This document shows positions 7,620 through 16,093 of a stretch of DNA of 18,614 nucleotides, one piece after another (position 1 is the stretch's first letter; each line of letters opens with the position of its first letter). The position numbers were made by a program, and so were the translations under genes. The notes beneath the pieces are model-generated. The model saw only the letters and a list, made by a program, of their open reading frames with translations, was not told the origin of the DNA and searched no databases. Source of the DNA: CAYXBG01 sp964463145 (GTDB lineage Bacteria > Acidobacteriota > UBA6911 > RPQK01 > CBDAPI01); the NCBI GenBank assembly GCA_964463145.1, contig CAYXBG010000028.1, positions 1-18,614 of the forward strand, given 5' to 3'.

Positions 7620-7985
7620 GTGAGTATTGGCGACCCAAAAAAGGTCTGGGGGTTGCGGCGCCTTTGTAAGCGTAGCGAATTCTTACAGGTTTATAGGCAA
7701 GGTGAAAGCGTCCACACCAGGACGTTAGTTCTATACTTTCTTCGGAATGACGGCGAAAACCACCGGATAGGCATCACCGCGTCACGAAAGATCGGAAAAG
7801 CTGTTGTGCGAAATGGAATTAAAAGGGCCTTCCGCGAAATCTTCCGGAACTATGAAGTTTTGATGCCACCTATGGATCTTGTTGTGAACGCAAAAAAACC
7901 ATCAGCATCAGCATCGTTTGCCGAGCTGCGGGAGGATTACTTGAGCGCTGTTAAGCGTGTGACGGTTAAGCGGGAGGGCAAGTGA
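7620..7985 (+). CDS. rnpA: Ribonuclease P protein component
   Basis: 121 residues, normal RnpA length. It binds the RnpB RNA and helps remove 5' leaders from pre-tRNAs. Visible: N-terminal LRRLCKRSEFLQVYRQG, the central RIGITASRKIGKAVVRN strand-helix and the basic helix IKRAFREIFR. The RNR motif, normally RNRxKRxxRE, reads RNGIKRAFRE here, with G66 in place of the second arginine. The start is GTG at 7620, immediately after the rpmH stop; no other start keeps the conserved N-terminus. The stop overlaps the GTG of yidD by 4 nt. Confidence 0.95.
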   Translation: MSIGDPKKVWGLRRLCKRSEFLQVYRQGESVHTRTLVLYFLRNDGENHRIGITASRKIGKAVVRNGIKRAFREIFRNYEVLMPPMDLVVNAKKPSASASFAELREDYLSAVKRVTVKREGK

Positions 7986-8212
7986 AGGCACTAGCATTAA
8001 CAGCGATTACAGTGTATCAGCGTTGCGTCTCGCCCTTAATCCCCCCGTCTTGCCGGTATTATCCAAGTTGTTCGCAATATACGCATGAGGCGATTCGCCG
8101 ATGGGGTCTCCTCCGTGGTTTTTGGTTGGGTTTCAGCAGGATATTACGTTGCAACCCTTGGGCAGCCGGAGGAATAGACCTGGTTCCAAAACAGGATAGG
8201 CAAGAAAGATGA
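7982..8212 (+). CDS. yidD: Membrane protein insertion efficiency factor YidD
   Basis: 76 residues, the usual YidD size. It carries the family signature CRYYPSCSQYTHEAI followed by RRWG and the C-terminal ILRCNPW and GGIDLVP segments, in place of the common RCHPF and GGxDPVP. YidD is a small, amphipathic, membrane-associated protein thought to assist YidC-dependent insertion. The GTG start overlaps the rnpA stop (GTGA), and the stop overlaps the yidC start (ATGA), so translation of the three genes is coupled. Confidence 0.95.
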   Translation: MKALALTAITVYQRCVSPLIPPSCRYYPSCSQYTHEAIRRWGLLRGFWLGFSRILRCNPWAAGGIDLVPKQDRQER

Positions 8213-9909
8213 CCTCTGAAAATTCACCCAAAAATGAAAACGAAAAACGCCTTTTCTTGGCCTTAATCCTGTCCACGGGTGTTCTACTGGTCACTCCTTA
8301 CTTTTTCCGCTACATGGGCTTGGAGCAACAGCCCGCCCCTCAACAAGCAATCCCAACCGAATCCTACCAGGAAACTCCTGCGGAGCCAGAGGAGCTTTAC
8401 CCGGCCCCGTTGGCTCTCGGCACCACAGAGGAGGCCCCGGTTGAGGATATATCGGGCTCGGACAGGAGCTTTTCCTTGTCAAATCGGGACCTGGAAATAC
8501 GAGTGTCGACCCGAGGTGGGGTTCTTGAGAGCATACGTCTTTTGCAATACTTAGACGATCTTGGTGAACCCCTTGAACTGATTGACCAAGATGCTCCCCC
8601 CGAAGTGTCTCGGCCAATGGCGTTGGAATTCTCTGATCCTGTTCTCCAGAGAGAATTGGCGAGCGCGCTTTACAAAGTGACACCAGATCCCCAGTTTGGA
8701 GGCCGTTTGGCCCGTCAGTACACGTTTACCTACCAGCGAGGTTCCCTAAGGATTGACCGGACTTTATCCTTGCCAGAACAAGGATACGTTATTGACCTAT
8801 CGACTCGAGTCACGAGAGCCGGACAGGCTGTCCCGTTCAGAATTTCCCTGGGTGCGGGTACGGGCTCAGCAACCGAAGCGACAAGGGCGGACTTTCTTTA
8901 TCCCAAGGTATCAGTCTATAGGGATGTGGGTGTCTCTCACTACTATGCCGATGATGCAGAGGAGGTGGTTTCGATTCCTGAGGCCCGGTGGGTTTCTGTG
9001 GATACGCAATATTTTGCGCGAATTCTCCTGAGTGAAACGCTAAGCGATGCGCAGGTGAGCACTGTGGGCTGGACGCTTCCCGATGGGACAGGAGCCCAGC
9101 TTGTATCTGCTTCGGCTTCAGTCGGTGCGGCACGCCTAGTGGTTGGGCCCAAGGCCTCCGAATTTTTAGACACGATTGATGGTTCTCTGAGTGAGGTGAT
9201 TGATTATGGAATCTTGGCAATTCTAGTCAAGCCCCTCCTTTTTCTCCTGAAAGCCGTATACAGCGTAATCAAAAATTACGGCTTTGCGATAATTATCCTG
9301 ACCTTCTTAATTAATTTGGCGCTGATCCCAATTCGCTACAAACAAATAGTTTCCATGCAGAAAATGAGCGCCCTGCAACCCAAGATGAAGGAGATCCAAA
9401 ACCGCTACAAAAACGTTGCTGCCAAAGACCCGAAAAAGCAGGAAATGAATAAGGAAGTAATGGCTTTGTATCAAGAGCATGGCGTCAACCCTCTGGGTAG
9501 TTGTCTTCCACTGCTAGTGCAAATGCCCTTTCTCATTGCTTTTTATCAGATGCTTTCAGCTTCTGTTGAGTTGCGGGGTGCGCCGTTCATCCTCTGGATT
9601 CAGGACCTAGCAAGCTACGATCCTCTGTACGTCACTCCGATTTTGATGGGGGCGACGATGGTTATTCAGCAAAAGCTGTCTCCTGCCGCAGGGGACCCCA
9701 CTCAGCGACGCTTGATGATGCTAATGCCGGTCATTTTCACGGTTTTCTTCTTGAAAGTGGCTAGCGGGCTAGCCCTTTACTTCTTATTTAGCAACCTGTT
9801 TGGCATATTGTTCCAAAAGGGGGTGGAGCGGGTTAGCCCAGAGCTGTCCTCGAAACCCGTAAAACGCAAATCAACGCCTAAGGGCCCTTCACGAGGTCGT
9901 GTGAAATAG
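8209..9909 (+). CDS. yidC: Membrane protein insertase YidC (Oxa1 family)
   Basis: 566 residues, Gram-negative type. A signal-anchor helix at about 14-33 is followed by a Pro/Glu-rich linker, a periplasmic beta-sandwich domain at about 85-325, and the insertase core at about 335-540 with helices near 340-376, 428-450, 470-490 and 500-535. The tail is basic (KPVKRKSTPKGP). It inserts and folds inner-membrane proteins alone or with SecYEG. The helix that usually carries the groove arginine (E. coli R366, context TFIVRG) reads TFLINL, giving N369. The cytoplasmic hairpin with RYKN, KDPKKQE and HGVNPLG resembles Acidobacteriota YidC as I remember it. It overlaps yidD by 4 nt and is followed 4 nt later by jag. 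Confidence 0.96.
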   Translation: MTSENSPKNENEKRLFLALILSTGVLLVTPYFFRYMGLEQQPAPQQAIPTESYQETPAEPEELYPAPLALGTTEEAPVEDISGSDRSFSLSNRDLEIRVSTRGGVLESIRLLQYLDDLGEPLELIDQDAPPEVSRPMALEFSDPVLQRELASALYKVTPDPQFGGRLARQYTFTYQRGSLRIDRTLSLPEQGYVIDLSTRVTRAGQAVPFRISLGAGTGSATEATRADFLYPKVSVYRDVGVSHYYADDAEEVVSIPEARWVSVDTQYFARILLSETLSDAQVSTVGWTLPDGTGAQLVSASASVGAARLVVGPKASEFLDTIDGSLSEVIDYGILAILVKPLLFLLKAVYSVIKNYGFAIIILTFLINLALIPIRYKQIVSMQKMSALQPKMKEIQNRYKNVAAKDPKKQEMNKEVMALYQEHGVNPLGSCLPLLVQMPFLIAFYQMLSASVELRGAPFILWIQDLASYDPLYVTPILMGATMVIQQKLSPAAGDPTQRRLMMLMPVIFTVFFLKVASGLALYFLFSNLFGILFQKGVERVSPELSSKPVKRKSTPKGPSRGRVK

Positions 9910-9913
9910 ACAG

Positions 9914-10369
9914 ATGGAAAAAGAATCCATTGATCGATTGAAAAAATTTACTAAACAGTTAGTTGATTTGGGCGGCCTGCAGCTAGAGGTCCAAATCAGT
10001 GTTATGGAAGGGGAGGTATTGGTTGATCTAAACGGGCCAGACGCTGATACCCTTCTTGCGGATAGCGCTCGAGCGCTCTACGCTTTTAATCACCTGATTA
10101 ACCAAGCTTTTTTCCGGGTTGCGAATCGACAGTATCGTTTTGTGGTTGATTGTAATAATCATAGATCCACTCGCGCTAGAGAATTGCAGTTATTGGCTGA
10201 AAGCGCAGCGCAACGGGCAATTCAGGACCGGGCCCCTTTTCGGTTTCAGGCTATGCCGTCCTATGATCGCCGTATTATTCACCTCAAACTGGCAGAAGAA
10301 GGCCAGGTGAGAACCGAGAGCGAAGGCCGGGGATCCTATCGCCACGTAGTGGTATTTCCCGAATTCTGA
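9914..10369 (+). CDS. jag: KH-R3H RNA-binding protein (Jag/KhpB family)
   Basis: 151 residues. A KH-like domain at about 1-85 (LQLEVQISVMEGEVLVDLNGPDAD, shown here only to mark the beta strands, and the helix with ALYAFNHLINQAFF) is followed by a C-terminal R3H domain with the signature DRRIIH (R-x3-H) and closing RGSYRHVVVFP. It lacks the extra N-terminal Jag_N domain of Firmicutes homologues. Jag/KhpB proteins bind RNA and are almost always encoded beside yidC, as here. Start ATG at 9914, 4 nt after the yidC stop. Confidence 0.9.
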   Translation: MEKESIDRLKKFTKQLVDLGGLQLEVQISVMEGEVLVDLNGPDADTLLADSARALYAFNHLINQAFFRVANRQYRFVVDCNNHRSTRARELQLLAESAAQRAIQDRAPFRFQAMPSYDRRIIHLKLAEEGQVRTESEGRGSYRHVVVFPEF

Positions 10370-10377
10370 CGGAACAT

Positions 10378-11754
10378 TTGAAGTTGTCTGCACAGGACCC
10401 GATTGTTGCCTTAGCGACGCCCTCTGGCCGGGGGGCGATAGCCGTGATTCGGGTTTCTGGGGGCTCCCCAGAGACCCTGTTGGCAACCGCAATCCCCCCC
10501 AAGGCACTCCCCTTACCTGCGCGTAGCCCAGTGTTGACAGAATTTTGTGATTTACAAGGAGCGCCCCTGGATCATGTGCTAGTAACCTGGTACCCAGCGC
10601 CTGGCTCCTATACTGGCGAGGATGTAATCGAGGTTTCTTGTCATGGAAGCCCTGCAGTGGTGACCGCCATTCTTGATCAAATTGTATTGGCCGGCGCCCG
10701 GCTAGCCGAACCAGGAGAATTCACGAGGCGAGCATTTTTGAATGGCAAATTAGATTTGGCCCAAGCTGAGGCCGTTCGAGATTTGATTGAGAGCCATACA
10801 ATTTTCCAGGCAAGGATAGCCAATCAGCAATTAGAGGGCCAACTTTCGCGACAGCTACAGCCTCTTAAGGAACAGATGGTAGATGTGTTAAGCCACATGG
10901 AAACATCTCTGGAATTTGTTGAGGATGAGGTGGCACCTGCGGCCAGAGAAGAGCTGCTTGCCCGGCTCAGCAATGTGGAGGGCCAACTGAAAGCACTGGA
11001 AGACACCTTCCAAATTGGGCGTCTAGTCAGGGACGGGATTGAGGCTGTTATTTCTGGCGCACCGAACTCAGGTAAGTCTAGTATTTTCAATGCTTTACTT
11101 GGTTCAAGTAGGGCTCTTGTGACCAGCACAGCGGGAACCACTCGTGACGTTATCAGTGAGCATATCGATCTAAACGGCCTACCAATGCGCCTCTTGGATA
11201 CGGCCGGGATTCGAAGTGCTGCAGACGAAGTCGAAGAGCTGGGGATCGAGAAAGCACGGGGACACCTGAAGGAGGCAGATATAGTCCTTTTTGTTCTAGA
11301 TCAGAATATTGAATTTGGCGCCCTTGAAAAGGAGATATGGATAGAAGTTGAAGGCCGGCCTCATATTGTAGTTCTCAACAAGAATGACTTGCCCTTGCGA
11401 ATGAAATTGCCCGATTTTATTGCTCATGGCCCCTCCGATATTGTCTCTGTTTCTGCACTTACTGGTGCTGGCATGGAGGAACTGAGAGCGGCCATATGGG
11501 GAACAATCGCGGGCTCTAAAGATTCAGTGGAACGAGACCGCCTGTTTCTTACCAATTTACGTCATCGGGACCTGATTCGTCGGGCACGCCAATTTTTAAA
11601 ACAAGGGATGAGAGCCTATGCAGATGGAATGAGTGAGGAATACCCTATCTATGACTTCCGTCGGGCCTTAACGGCTTTGGGTGCCATCACTGGAGAAGTA
11701 TCGGTTGATGACATACTAGATCGCATCTTTGCAACATTTTGTATTGGGAAGTGA
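10378..11754 (+). CDS. mnmE: tRNA modification GTPase MnmE
   Basis: 458 residues, full length. The N-terminal formyl-THF-binding domain starts DPIVALATPSGRGAIAVIRV. The helical domain surrounds a G domain with G1 GAPNSGKSS (227-235), G3 DTAG (274-277) and G4 NKND (334-337), and the C-terminus is the invariant CIGK (C455). With MnmG it builds cmnm5U/nm5U at wobble U34 of certain tRNAs. Both possible starts are TTG (10378 and 10384); the first gives a typical N-terminus, with no strong Shine-Dalgarno. It lies 8 nt after jag and is the last gene of the rightward unit, ending 3 bp from the convergent parB stop. Confidence 0.96.
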   Translation: MKLSAQDPIVALATPSGRGAIAVIRVSGGSPETLLATAIPPKALPLPARSPVLTEFCDLQGAPLDHVLVTWYPAPGSYTGEDVIEVSCHGSPAVVTAILDQIVLAGARLAEPGEFTRRAFLNGKLDLAQAEAVRDLIESHTIFQARIANQQLEGQLSRQLQPLKEQMVDVLSHMETSLEFVEDEVAPAAREELLARLSNVEGQLKALEDTFQIGRLVRDGIEAVISGAPNSGKSSIFNALLGSSRALVTSTAGTTRDVISEHIDLNGLPMRLLDTAGIRSAADEVEELGIEKARGHLKEADIVLFVLDQNIEFGALEKEIWIEVEGRPHIVVLNKNDLPLRMKLPDFIAHGPSDIVSVSALTGAGMEELRAAIWGTIAGSKDSVERDRLFLTNLRHRDLIRRARQFLKQGMRAYADGMSEEYPIYDFRRALTALGAITGEVSVDDILDRIFATFCIGK

Positions 11755-11757
11755 CGT

Positions 11758-12609
11758 TTAAGTTCTGGCAGTAAGGATCTCGAAAAGATGCTCGAGCTCT
11801 TCATCGTTATGAAAATGGAGCACTAAGCGTCCCCCTCGATGTTTGGTTTGCACAATATCTACTTTGGTGTGCAGGAATTCCTCGAGCCGCCGTTGAGCGG
11901 CGGCTAGGTTGGGATCGGCAGTCACCACAACCCCCTTTTTGTTAGATTGGCCGCCCATGATTTGTTTAACCATCACTTCAACCTGACGTACTGAAGGCTG
12001 CTTCTTAGCAATAATACGACTGAGGCGCTGCTGTTCCTTGTCGGGGAGAGGCAGTAGTGCTCGTGAGTGCCCCATGGAAAGGCTTCCGTCGAGAACCATT
12101 GCCTGAACACTTGCCGAGAGGCCGAGCAGCCTAACAGTATTAGCAACTGCACTCCGGCTCCGGCCTACGCGATCTGCAACATCCGATTGCGACAAACCGA
12201 AATCTTCCATCAGGAGTTTGTAGGCATGGGCCTCTTCGATGACATTCAGCTCGTCGCGCTGAATATTTTCTACTAGTGCCAGTTCTAGCATTTTCTCGTC
12301 ATTTAGCTTGTGAACAAGCGCAGGCAAGCTTTTGAGATTTGCCTGCTGTGCTGCGCGCCAGCGCCGCTCTCCGGCTACTAATTCGTAAGATTCCCCATCG
12401 GCAGAGGGCCGAACGATGACAGGCTGAAGAACTCCGTTCTCAGCGATTGACTGGGCCAGGCTGGCTATGCTCTCAGTCTCGAAATTCATGCGAGGCTGTA
12501 GGCTGTTCGGCTTTATATTGTCAATGTCGATTTCAGTTAGCCGGGACCCTCTCTCCTGGGCATCAGGAAGGAGCGCGCCCAGCCCTTTTCCAAGAACTTG
12601 GCGTTGCAT
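11758..12609 (-). CDS. parB: Chromosome partitioning protein ParB (Spo0J)
   Basis: 283 residues. The N-terminal start RQVLGKGLGALLP is typical of chromosomal ParB, and the CTPase/ParB-N domain carries GERRWRA (80-86) and ENIQRDELN (114-122). A helix-turn-helix (about 139-162, LSQSDVADRVGRSRSAV) recognises parS, and the C-terminal dimerisation region is at about 230-283. It loads at parS and spreads with CTP, acting with ParA in origin segregation. It lies 2 nt after parA, with AAGG as Shine-Dalgarno, in the usual parA-parB order. The perfect parS site at 13511-13532 supports a working system. Confidence 0.96.
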   Translation of the reverse strand: MQRQVLGKGLGALLPDAQERGSRLTEIDIDNIKPNSLQPRMNFETESIASLAQSIAENGVLQPVIVRPSADGESYELVAGERRWRAAQQANLKSLPALVHKLNDEKMLELALVENIQRDELNVIEEAHAYKLLMEDFGLSQSDVADRVGRSRSAVANTVRLLGLSASVQAMVLDGSLSMGHSRALLPLPDKEQQRLSRIIAKKQPSVRQVEVMVKQIMGGQSNKKGVVVTADPNLAAAQRRLEEFLHTKVDIVQTKHRGGRLVLHFHNDEELEHLFEILTART

Positions 12610-12611
12610 TT

Positions 12612-13397
12612 TTACCTTAAAGTTGTTGCATATTGTTTTGAGCGCCCGAGAACCTCACGGGCCAGGGCTAAATAGCTCGAGGCGCCGCGGGAACGAGCAT
12701 TGTAGAGCATGATTGGTTGCCCGAAACTCGGACATTCAGCCAAGCTGACATTGCGCGGGATTATAGTCTCGAAAAGATGCCTACCCAAATGAGATTTTAC
12801 ATCCTTCCGGATTTGGGCAGCTAGATTGAGCCTTTCGTCGTACATGGTCAGTAAAACGCCCTCGATTTCGAGGCCAGGGTTAAGATGTTTCCGGATCCTC
12901 TTAATGGTCTGAAACAGCTCTGACAATCCCTCCAGGGCGAAGTACTCACACTGTATAGGTATAAGGAGCGAGTCAGCTGCCACCAGGGCATTGACCGTGA
13001 GGATGCCTAGGGAAGGAGGGCAATCCACCAGAAAATAATGGTAATCTCCTGAAACCTGGCCCAGCGCTTCCTTGAGCCGTCTTTCCTTGTCAGGCAACTT
13101 CAGAAGTTCGATTGTTGCGCCGACCAGCTCTCGGTTAGCTGGCAAAACATCCAAAGTTCCGAATTCTGTGGAGCAAATTGCATCGCGAGCTGAGCAGTGA
13201 CCCTGCAAGACATCGTAAATTGATGCTTTAAGTCGATCTCGCTCAATACCAACCCCGGAAGACGAATTCCCTTGAGGGTCGAGATCGACGAGAAGGACGC
13301 GGATGTCGGCCGAGGCCAAGGCTGCGCCCAAGTTGATGGCCGTAGTCGTTTTTCCCACGCCACCCTTTTGGTTGGTAATTGCCACGACACGAGCCAT
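12612..13397 (-). CDS. parA: Chromosome partitioning ATPase ParA (Soj)
   Basis: 261 residues, the size of short chromosomal ParA/Soj without an N-terminal HTH. Visible: the deviant Walker A KGGVGKTT (11-18, signature lysine K11 and catalytic K16), the DLDPQGN switch region (38-44), and Walker B FLVDCPPSLG (D125). ParA-ATP dimers bind DNA nonspecifically and drive ParB-parS complexes. ATG at 13397 directly precedes the KGGVGKTT region; there is no Shine-Dalgarno but there is an extended -10 box 7 nt upstream. The parS palindrome lies in its upstream region, so ParB binding could also affect its transcription (inference). Confidence 0.96.
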   Translation of the reverse strand: MARVVAITNQKGGVGKTTTAINLGAALASADIRVLLVDLDPQGNSSSGVGIERDRLKASIYDVLQGHCSARDAICSTEFGTLDVLPANRELVGATIELLKLPDKERRLKEALGQVSGDYHYFLVDCPPSLGILTVNALVAADSLLIPIQCEYFALEGLSELFQTIKRIRKHLNPGLEIEGVLLTMYDERLNLAAQIRKDVKSHLGRHLFETIIPRNVSLAECPSFGQPIMLYNARSRGASSYLALAREVLGRSKQYATTLR

Positions 13398-13404
13398 TAC
13401 AGGC

Positions 13405-13413
13405 AGAATAGCA
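13405..13413 (-). promoter_or_regulatory. Extended -10 promoter element of parAB
   Basis: On the minus strand TGC-TATTCT (TGn plus a near-consensus -10) ends 7 nt before the parA ATG, so transcription would begin at or next to the start codon. No clear -35 box and no Shine-Dalgarno are seen. Confidence 0.4.
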
Positions 13414-13510
13414 TAGCCTGCATGTTTCGAGAACTATGGTCTTTCGGCTGCCCTTATTGGAATTCAGCGGTGATAGTTGTTGTCCCCCTCCTTGCCAGCA
13501 CAGAAATCTA

Positions 13511-13532
13511 CAATGTTTCACGTGAAACATTG
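13511..13532. promoter_or_regulatory. parS: parS centromere site
   Basis: The core TGTTTCACGTGAAACA at 13514-13529 is a perfect match to the bacterial parS consensus, and the palindrome extends three more bases each side (CAA and TTG) to 22 bp. It sits between rsmG and parA, right after the rsmG stop. It is the ParB loading site and marks an origin-proximal chromosomal position. Confidence 0.95.
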
Positions 13533-14147
13533 CTATATAGGCCGAAAACAACTAACAATTCTTTGCCTAGATGAGGGGATCTGAGCCTGTCTGATGCACT
13601 GGTAGGCAGAGTTAGCCAGGGATTGCCCAGATGAATGCAGATGAAATAGGGTGAGCCCTTTTTGGGCTAACTTTTGAAGTAGTTCAGCCGGGGGATCCAA
13701 GGCCCTAAGTGTTACAAAATCAACGGTTTCCCAGCCAACAAAGTCTTGCCAGCGCCCGGAGAATAAGGTCACATCTTTCAGTTTAGCTTGACGGACAACC
13801 TCCCCCAGAAAGGTTGTTTTCTTGTGTTGACGTTCAATGCAGACTAGCTTCAGCTCGTCGGAATAGATTTTGGCGGGAATGGCCGGAAACCCAGCCCCGC
13901 TGCCGATATCGGCCATCTGTCCCTTGCCCGGTAGCATGGTTTTGGCGACCCAAAGACTCTCAAAAACATGCAAGTCGAGCAATCTATCGATGTCGGGTTC
14001 TGATATTAGATTGATTCGTCCTTTCCATTTAAACAAAAGCGCAAGAAAAAGCTCCAGTTGGTGTTTTTGGAGGGGGTTCAGCGCAACCGAGTATATTTCG
14101 CAAAGGCGCTTTAAGCGCTGTTGGGTGAGGATTTTTCCCGATGTCAC
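13533..14147 (-). CDS. rsmG: 16S rRNA (guanine527-N7)-methyltransferase RsmG
   Basis: 204 residues, normal for RsmG (GidB). The SAM-binding loop DIGSGAGFP is at 80-88, preceded by the family NLIS segment (46-49) and the acidic/aromatic HVFESL region. It methylates G527 in the 530 loop of 16S rRNA; loss gives low-level streptomycin resistance in several species. The GTG start overlaps the mnmG stop (GTGA, 4 nt), the familiar mnmG-rsmG pair. The stop is immediately followed by the parS palindrome. Confidence 0.94.
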   Translation of the reverse strand: MTSGKILTQQRLKRLCEIYSVALNPLQKHQLELFLALLFKWKGRINLISEPDIDRLLDLHVFESLWVAKTMLPGKGQMADIGSGAGFPAIPAKIYSDELKLVCIERQHKKTTFLGEVVRQAKLKDVTLFSGRWQDFVGWETVDFVTLRALDPPAELLQKLAQKGLTLFHLHSSGQSLANSAYQCIRQAQIPSSRQRIVSCFRPI

Positions 14148-16015
14148 TTTTGCTGCCGCTGTTTTATTTGGAGATGTATGTTGAGGATAGAGATGGCCGC
14201 GGGGGTGACGCCTTGAACCCGAGATGCCTGGCCGAGGGTGGCCGGCCGAACCTTGGACAGCCGATCAACCATTTCATTAGATAATCCGGGAATGTCGGTG
14301 TAGTCCAACTCGAGTGGCAACGGCTCCTCTTCTAGGCCGGAGAGGCGTTCTATGTCGCGCTGTTGTTGCTGTATATAGCCTTCGTATTTGATCTTGATCT
14401 GTACTCTTGAAGCTTCATCCGACGACAATTTAATGTCATTTTCCAAAAGAAGTGGCACCAGGTCGTCAATTTTACACTCGGGGCGCCTTAGGATTTGGGC
14501 AAGATTTAAGCCTGGCCGCAAATTAAAACGGCTAGCTAGCTCGGAAAACGAGGGAGAATTGCTTTTCAGGCGATTGCTTTTCAAGAATCTGATAGCAGTC
14601 TGGGCTCGGGCCCACTTTTTTTCGTGTAGCTGTAGCTGCGCTGCGTCAATGAGCTTGAGATTGGCGGCTTTGGGTGCTAGTCGCTCGTCTGCATTGTCAA
14701 TTCTAAGCAAAAGACGATATTCCGCCCTTGACGTAAACATACGATAAGGTTCATCTACTCCCTGGGTGACAAGGTCGTCAACTAAGATCCCCAAGTAGCT
14801 ATTATCGCGTTTTGGCACCCACATGTCTAAGCTCAGGGCCTTCATGGCGGCGTTTGATCCGGCAACCAGGCCTTGGGCGGCAGCCTCTTCGTATCCTGTG
14901 GTTCCGTTAATTTGTCCAGCGTGAAAGAGGCCTTCTACAGCTTGGCTTTCCAGGGTAGGGTTAAGCTGTTCTGGATCTATAAAGTCATACTCGACCGCGT
15001 ACCCAGGCCTAAGGATCTCGGCTTCCTCGAGTCCTTTGATCCGGCGAAGCATGCCTTCTTGTACATCGATTGGCATGCTGGTAGACAAGCCGTTTACATA
15101 TACAGAGCTTCCTTCAAGTGTTTCTAGCTCGAGCAGAAGCTCATGCGAATCTCGATCTTCAAACTTGACGATTTTATCTTCGATTGACGGGCAATATCGT
15201 GGGCCCGGACCTTTGATTTCACCACTGTACAGAGGGCTGCGGCGCATATTGTCCCGGAGAAGTTGGTGTACGGAAGCGTTGGTTGTTGTTACCCAGGAAG
15301 GCATTTGGGGAAGCTGAGTTTTTTGACTTGAAAACGAGAAAAAGGTCGGCGTCGCGTCGCCTGCCCGCTGTTCGAGTTGATCGAATCGGACGGAATCTCG
15401 TTTCAGTCGTGGCGGTGTACCCGTTTTGAGACGCCCCATGCGATAACCAATACTGCGGACAGAATCGGCAAGTCGTTGCGAAGCCTTTTCTCCAGAACGC
15501 CCGGCACGGAATTTCTTTTCCCCCACGTGGCACAAACCATTTAGAAATGTTCCGGTGGTAAGAACTACGGTTGCACTTGTAATCTGTTCTCCGGCGCTGG
15601 TTTCAATGCCAAGAATTCTATCGTGGGCGATCACAAGAGCGGATATTTCTACTTCCAGGATGGACAACTTCGAAAAAGTGCCGAGTAAACGCTGCATTGT
15701 TTGGCGATATATTCGCTTGTCGCATTGGGCTCGGGGAGCCTGAACGGCTGGCCCCCGACGTTTGTTCAAAAGTTTAAACTGTACACCAGCGAGATCAGCC
15801 ACACGGCCCATCAGCCCTCCCATGGCGTCGACTTCACGTACTAGATGCCCTTTGGCAATTCCCCCGATGGACGGATTACAAGACATTTGAGCGATCATAT
15901 CGGCATTGATTGTAAATAGGGCTGTGCGGGCACCAAGGCGAGCAGCAGCAGCAGCAGCCTCGCATCCTGCATGCCCACCCCCTATCACTATGACGTCGTA
16001 GCTACTTGTAGCCAT
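14144..16015 (-). CDS. mnmG: tRNA uridine-5-carboxymethylaminomethyl modification enzyme MnmG
   Basis: 623 residues, standard length for MnmG (GidA). The FAD-binding GGGHAG is at 12-17 after VIVI, followed by the signature SCNPSIGGIAKGHLVREVD (C46 region), RLKTGTPPR, GPRYCPSIEDK and the C-terminal helical MnmE-binding region ending near GVTPAAISILNIHLQ. A run of six alanines (20-25) is coded partly by an AGC/GCT triplet run. With MnmE it modifies wobble U34 using FAD, NADH and glycine or ammonium. The gene is first in the leftward mnmG-rsmG unit. ATG at 16015 has TATAAT 6 nt upstream and no Shine-Dalgarno, pointing to leaderless translation. Confidence 0.97.
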   Translation of the reverse strand: MATSSYDVIVIGGGHAGCEAAAAAARLGARTALFTINADMIAQMSCNPSIGGIAKGHLVREVDAMGGLMGRVADLAGVQFKLLNKRRGPAVQAPRAQCDKRIYRQTMQRLLGTFSKLSILEVEISALVIAHDRILGIETSAGEQITSATVVLTTGTFLNGLCHVGEKKFRAGRSGEKASQRLADSVRSIGYRMGRLKTGTPPRLKRDSVRFDQLEQRAGDATPTFFSFSSQKTQLPQMPSWVTTTNASVHQLLRDNMRRSPLYSGEIKGPGPRYCPSIEDKIVKFEDRDSHELLLELETLEGSSVYVNGLSTSMPIDVQEGMLRRIKGLEEAEILRPGYAVEYDFIDPEQLNPTLESQAVEGLFHAGQINGTTGYEEAAAQGLVAGSNAAMKALSLDMWVPKRDNSYLGILVDDLVTQGVDEPYRMFTSRAEYRLLLRIDNADERLAPKAANLKLIDAAQLQLHEKKWARAQTAIRFLKSNRLKSNSPSFSELASRFNLRPGLNLAQILRRPECKIDDLVPLLLENDIKLSSDEASRVQIKIKYEGYIQQQQRDIERLSGLEEEPLPLELDYTDIPGLSNEMVDRLSKVRPATLGQASRVQGVTPAAISILNIHLQIKQRQQK

Positions 16016-16021
16016 CTGTTG

Positions 16022-16027
16022 ATTATA
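16022..16027 (-). promoter_or_regulatory. -10 promoter element of mnmG
   Basis: Perfect TATAAT on the minus strand, followed by CAACAG and then the mnmG ATG. AGGACA lies 18 bp upstream as a possible -35 (4 of 6 matches). The transcript would begin at about the A of the ATG. Confidence 0.5.
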
Positions 16028-16093
16028 TCGAACCCTTTCCCTCGCTGTCCTTAGTAGGGTTTTTGGCCAAGAGATTTTTTATGCCAGACTAGA

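Noticed and set aside
8837..9220. Minus-strand ORF opposite yidC
   Set aside because: Low-complexity His/Pro/Ser-rich translation in a shadow frame of a well-supported gene.
15940..15965. AGC triplet run in mnmG
   Set aside because: It encodes the alanine-rich helix after the FAD-binding glycines, which is common in MnmG.
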